Shown: positions 5,661-8,327 of the stretch, piece after piece
How the letters are laid out: each line of letters begins with the position of its first letter
How positions within the stretch are numbered: position 1 is the stretch's first letter
Program-made: the position numbers and the translations under genes
Assembly: GCA_028697515.1 (NCBI GenBank)
Contig: JAQVEY010000086.1
Span: 1 to 8,327, forward strand
DNA length: 8,327 bases
Reading direction: 5' to 3'
Source of the DNA: Bacteroidales bacterium
GTDB lineage: Bacteria; Bacteroidota; Bacteroidia; Bacteroidales; ML635J-15
Notes under the pieces: generated by a model
Databases searched by the model: none
The model's input: the letters and a program-made list of their open reading frames with translations, nothing else
What the model was told of the DNA's origin: nothing

Positions 5661-7850
5661 ATGAAAAAAAGTCTAATTTTAATTTTAAGTCTAGCAATAT
5701 CTATTGCTTTTATAGTTTTTCCTGCTGTAGTTTCAGCTCAAACAGAAATTACTGTTGAAGATTTATATAAAAAGGGAACATTTAGACAAAACTATGTGGT
5801 AGGAATTGTTTCGATGAACGATGGAGTACATTATACTAACTTGAATATGGCAAGAAACGCCATTGTAAAGTACAGTTATGAAACAGGAGAAAAGATAGAA
5901 ACAATTTTTGCGACAAAAGATTTTGAATACCCCGAACTGGACTGGATTTTAGATTATGAATTCAGTGCTGATGAATCTAAATTATTAATCAGTTTTCAAT
6001 ACGAACCTATTTATAGAAACTCATTTAAAGCAGAATATTTTATTTATACTATTTCTGACAGCAGTTTGGTAAGACTGTCAGAAAATGGAAAGCAGCAATT
6101 AGCATCATTTTCACCGGATGGAACGAAAATTGCTTTTGTAAGAGAAAATAATATCTATGTGAAGGATATTACTATTGAAAATGCTCCTGAAGTTCAACTT
6201 ACAAAAGACGGAGAATGGAATAAGATAATTAATGGCGCACCTGACTGGGTTTATGAAGAGGAATTCAGCTATAACAAAGCTTATGATTGGTCATCGGACA
6301 GTAAAAAAATAGCTTTTTTGAAGACTGATGAAACTAATGTCAAAATGTTCAGTTTTGTTCAATATGGAGAATTATATCCTGTAAATTATGATTATAAATA
6401 TCCAAAAGCAGGAGAGGAGAACTCAAAAGTCAGTTTGCATATTGTTAATGTTGAAAATGGAAATACAATAACTGCCGATATGGGTGAGTTGAATGATATT
6501 TATATTCCACGGCTTATGTTCACAAATGATGCTAATTTGTTGGCAGCAGTTAAAATGAACAGATTGCAGAACAAATATGAACTGTATTTAATAAATGCTG
6601 AAACCGGTAAATCTGAAGTATTGCTGACACTTGAAGACGAAAAATATATGGAGATAAATGATGATCTTACTTTTTTAGCTGATAACTCACATTTTATTTA
6701 TTCACATGAAGCAAGCGGATTTCGTCATATTTATCTTTACGATATGAATGGTACCGAAGTAAAACAGTTAACTTCAGGAGATTGGGAAGTGACATCATTT
6801 TACGGCATTGATGAAACCAATGGTTTGATTTATTTCCAAGCAGCAAAAACGTCACCTATGAATCGTGAGATATATTCTGTTGATTTGCAAGGCAATAATA
6901 TGAAATTACTAACAGAAAAAGCTGGTACAAACGAAGCAACATTCAGTAAGAATTTTAAATATTTCATTAATGACTGGAGTGATGCCAATACTCCTCCTGT
7001 AACCACACTTTATGATAATACCGGCAAACTGATTCGTGAGCTTGAAAGCAATAAATCACTTGTTAAAAAAGTAACTGAAGATTACGAATTCAGTAAGAAA
7101 GAATTTTTCACATTCAAGACTTCAGATGGAACAGAATTAAATGGTTGGATGATAAAACCTGCCAAAATGAAAGGCAAGAACAATCCTGTAATGATGTATG
7201 TTTATGGAGGTCCGGGTTCACAGACCGTTACAAATTCATGGGATAGAGATATGGGATGGTGGCAATTGCTAGCTCAGAAAGGTTATATCATAGTTTCTGT
7301 AGATAATAGAGGAACAGGAGCGAGGGGTAAAGAATTTAGACAAGTTACATACGAACAGTTAGGTAAGTACGAGGTGCTTGATCAGATAGAAGCGGCCAAA
7401 TATCTAGGAAGTCTGAAATATGTTGACAAAAATAGGATTGGAATTTTCGGTTGGAGTTATGGTGGTTATATGACAGGTCTTTGCCTCACCTTAGGAGCCG
7501 AATGGTTTAAATTAGGGATAGCGGTTGCTCCTGTAACAAACTGGCGTTATTATGACTCTATTTATACTGAGAGATATAACGGACTGCCACAAGACAATGC
7601 TTCGGGATATGATGAAAATTCTCCGATAAATCATGTGAAAATGATGAAAGGTAAATTTCTGTTAGTTCACGGTACAGCTGATGACAATGTTCATTTCCAA
7701 AATTCTGTTGATTTGGTTGAAAAACTTATAGCTGCTGATGTTGACTTTGAAACAATGTATTATCCAAACTGTGATCATGGTATTTATGGCGGAAATACAA
7801 GAAATCATCTTTACAGAAGAATGACTAATTTTGTACTAGAAAATTTATAA
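5661..7850 (+). CDS. dpp4: Dipeptidyl peptidase IV (S9B prolyl peptidase), exported
   Basis: Serine peptidase that removes X-Pro (and X-Ala) dipeptides from peptide N-termini. The signal peptide is MKKS plus a hydrophobic core to residue ~22, with likely signal peptidase I cleavage after Ala26 (VSA-Q). There is no lipobox Cys and no T9SS domain, so a periplasmic location is inferred. Residues ~40-480 form the DPP4-type beta-propeller, including DWVYEEEFS (195-203), whose Glu200-Glu201 align with the human Glu205-Glu206 pair that binds the substrate amino group. The alpha/beta-hydrolase domain (~500-729) has YGGPGSQ (oxyanion Tyr515), GWSYGG with nucleophile Ser599, HGTADDNVHFQ with Asp674, and DHG with His706. 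Every specificity residue I could place is kept, so DPP4 rather than another S9 member is well supported. At 729 aa it is the normal size for the family. It follows the DUF4268 gene by 9 nt with no promoter of its own evident. In Bacteroidota this enzyme serves peptide nutrition. Confidence 0.95.
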   Translation: MKKSLILILSLAISIAFIVFPAVVSAQTEITVEDLYKKGTFRQNYVVGIVSMNDGVHYTNLNMARNAIVKYSYETGEKIETIFATKDFEYPELDWILDYEFSADESKLLISFQYEPIYRNSFKAEYFIYTISDSSLVRLSENGKQQLASFSPDGTKIAFVRENNIYVKDITIENAPEVQLTKDGEWNKIINGAPDWVYEEEFSYNKAYDWSSDSKKIAFLKTDETNVKMFSFVQYGELYPVNYDYKYPKAGEENSKVSLHIVNVENGNTITADMGELNDIYIPRLMFTNDANLLAAVKMNRLQNKYELYLINAETGKSEVLLTLEDEKYMEINDDLTFLADNSHFIYSHEASGFRHIYLYDMNGTEVKQLTSGDWEVTSFYGIDETNGLIYFQAAKTSPMNREIYSVDLQGNNMKLLTEKAGTNEATFSKNFKYFINDWSDANTPPVTTLYDNTGKLIRELESNKSLVKKVTEDYEFSKKEFFTFKTSDGTELNGWMIKPAKMKGKNNPVMMYVYGGPGSQTVTNSWDRDMGWWQLLAQKGYIIVSVDNRGTGARGKEFRQVTYEQLGKYEVLDQIEAAKYLGSLKYVDKNRIGIFGWSYGGYMTGLCLTLGAEWFKLGIAVAPVTNWRYYDSIYTERYNGLPQDNASGYDENSPINHVKMMKGKFLLVHGTADDNVHFQNSVDLVEKLIAADVDFETMYYPNCDHGIYGGNTRNHLYRRMTNFVLENL

Positions 7851-8234
7851 AAGTCCGGAAAAGGAGTACGGACAATTAAATCCTTAATTTACGGTTTACA
7901 AATGGCCTTCTTAAAATGGGGGTCATTTTTGTTTTAACACAAAACTCACACAAATTATGCAAAGTCAAGAATATTAGTTATTTATGATTGAAAAGATATC
8001 AACTGAGGTCGCTTTTGTCACAATATTTGCAATCCTCCCACAATGCAAGCCCACAGGCAAATATATGTGCCAAAAGCTACATTATTTTTCATTTTTTATA
8101 TGATATGTACAATGTAAAGCCAGAAATACTAAATGTTTTTTACTTTCCATCATCCGACTTAGTGGTTATGGAAACTTTGAAAAAATATACATTTTAATAG
8201 TGAAACACCTAAAACAAAAAAATCTACTTTTCCT
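7851..8234. other. Intergenic stretch, no convincing gene
   Basis: Together with the promoter and leader that follow, this makes ~440 nt between the peptidase stop and the next start. It begins with two adjacent small hairpins, GTCCG/CGGAC (7853-7857/7869-7873) and AATTAA/TTAATT (7874-7879/7884-7889), then the terminator candidate at 7900-7935. An ATG at 7984 opens a 39-codon frame ending at 8103, and a longer frame runs 7988-8197 from TTG. Neither has family resemblance or a promoter, so I do not call a gene. A near-palindrome, GGCAAATATATGTGCC, lies at 8056-8071 (7 of 8 positions pair). Nothing resembling a tRNA, riboswitch or transposon end was recognised. Confidence 0.6.
7900..7935 (+). 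terminator. Probable intrinsic terminator of the DUF4268-DPP4 operon
   Basis: AAATGGCC (7900-7907) can pair with GGTCATTT (7921-7928), an 8-bp stem with one G-U pair and a 13-nt loop. The stem runs directly into a T-rich tract (TTTTT G TTTT, 7926-7935). It begins 50 nt after the peptidase stop. The large loop and partly AT stem make it a modest terminator, and the T-tract could also pair with the ACAAAA at 7939-7944. Confidence 0.45.
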
Positions 8235-8266
8235 CTTGCATTTATAAAAACAATTTCGTATATTTG
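8235..8266 (+). promoter_or_regulatory. Bacteroidota-type promoter of the gene starting at 8294
   Basis: CTTG at 8235-8238 (one mismatch from TTTG), a 20-nt spacer, then TATATTTG at 8259-8266, an exact TAnnTTTG match. The start codon lies 27 nt beyond the box, giving a leader of about 20 nt. Spacing and position both fit, which also supports the start codon call. Confidence 0.6.
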
Positions 8267-8293
8267 CTTATTCAATTTTTAAATTCTTAAACC

Positions 8294-8327
8294 ATGAAGA
8301 CTATTTTAAGAGCCGATTCTTGCATTT
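8294..8327 (+). CDS. Start of an unidentified gene, cut by the window edge
   Basis: An ATG at 8294 opens a frame reading MKTILRADSCI before the window ends. The call rests on the good promoter just upstream, a suitable ~20-nt AT-rich leader and an uninterrupted frame of 11 codons. Eleven residues are too few to name a family, and they do not look like a signal peptide so far. There is no Shine-Dalgarno, as for the other genes here. Confidence 0.5.
   Translation, partial: MKTILRADSCI

Noticed and set aside
7988..8197. 69-codon frame starting at TTG in the intergenic stretch
   Set aside because: It has a poor start codon, no promoter, unstructured composition and no similarity I recognise; it also overlaps the 39-codon ATG frame.
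1..8327. CRISPR array, tRNA/rRNA, insertion sequence, toxin-antitoxin or defence system
   Set aside because: No regularly spaced repeats, cloverleaf, transposase, terminal repeats or known defence proteins were seen on either strand.

Overview
The window comes from an AT-rich member of the Bacteroidota. Three things point there: a C-terminal type IX secretion (T9SS) type A sorting domain on the first protein, several promoters of the Bacteroidota form (TTTG about 20 nt upstream of TAnnTTTG) with no Shine-Dalgarno sequences, and the protein families present (a Bacteroidota-style LytS/LytTR pair, stand-alone DUF4268, bacterial dipeptidyl peptidase IV). No tRNA, rRNA, CRISPR array, transposase or phage gene was seen. 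The gene content looks like ordinary chromosome, not a mobile island.

Layout. Positions 3-878 (+) hold the 3' part of a secreted DUF1566 protein that ends in a T9SS sorting signal. A promoter overlapping its end drives a two-gene operon at 904-2666 (+): a membrane histidine kinase of the LytS type and a LytTR response regulator, overlapping by 10 nt. Facing it tail to tail, with 9 nt between the stops, is pbpC at 2676-5051 (-), encoding penicillin-binding protein 1C. A 135-nt divergent spacer with mirrored promoter boxes and nested inverted repeats separates pbpC from a second two-gene unit at 5187-7850 (+): a DUF4268 protein and an exported dipeptidyl peptidase IV. After that come about 440 nt with no convincing gene but with a likely terminator, other hairpins and a well-formed promoter, and then the first codons of a gene at 8294 that runs off the window.

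How the genes fit together. The theme is the cell envelope: an outer-surface or secreted protein, an envelope-anchored kinase with no periplasmic sensor domain, a peptidoglycan synthase and a periplasmic peptidase. A link between the LytS/LytTR pair and pbpC is only a guess from proximity. I found no clear sign of a new multi-gene system. The best leads are regulatory: the near-leaderless kinase promoter, the mirrored pbpC/DUF4268 control region, and the DUF4268-DPP4 pairing.
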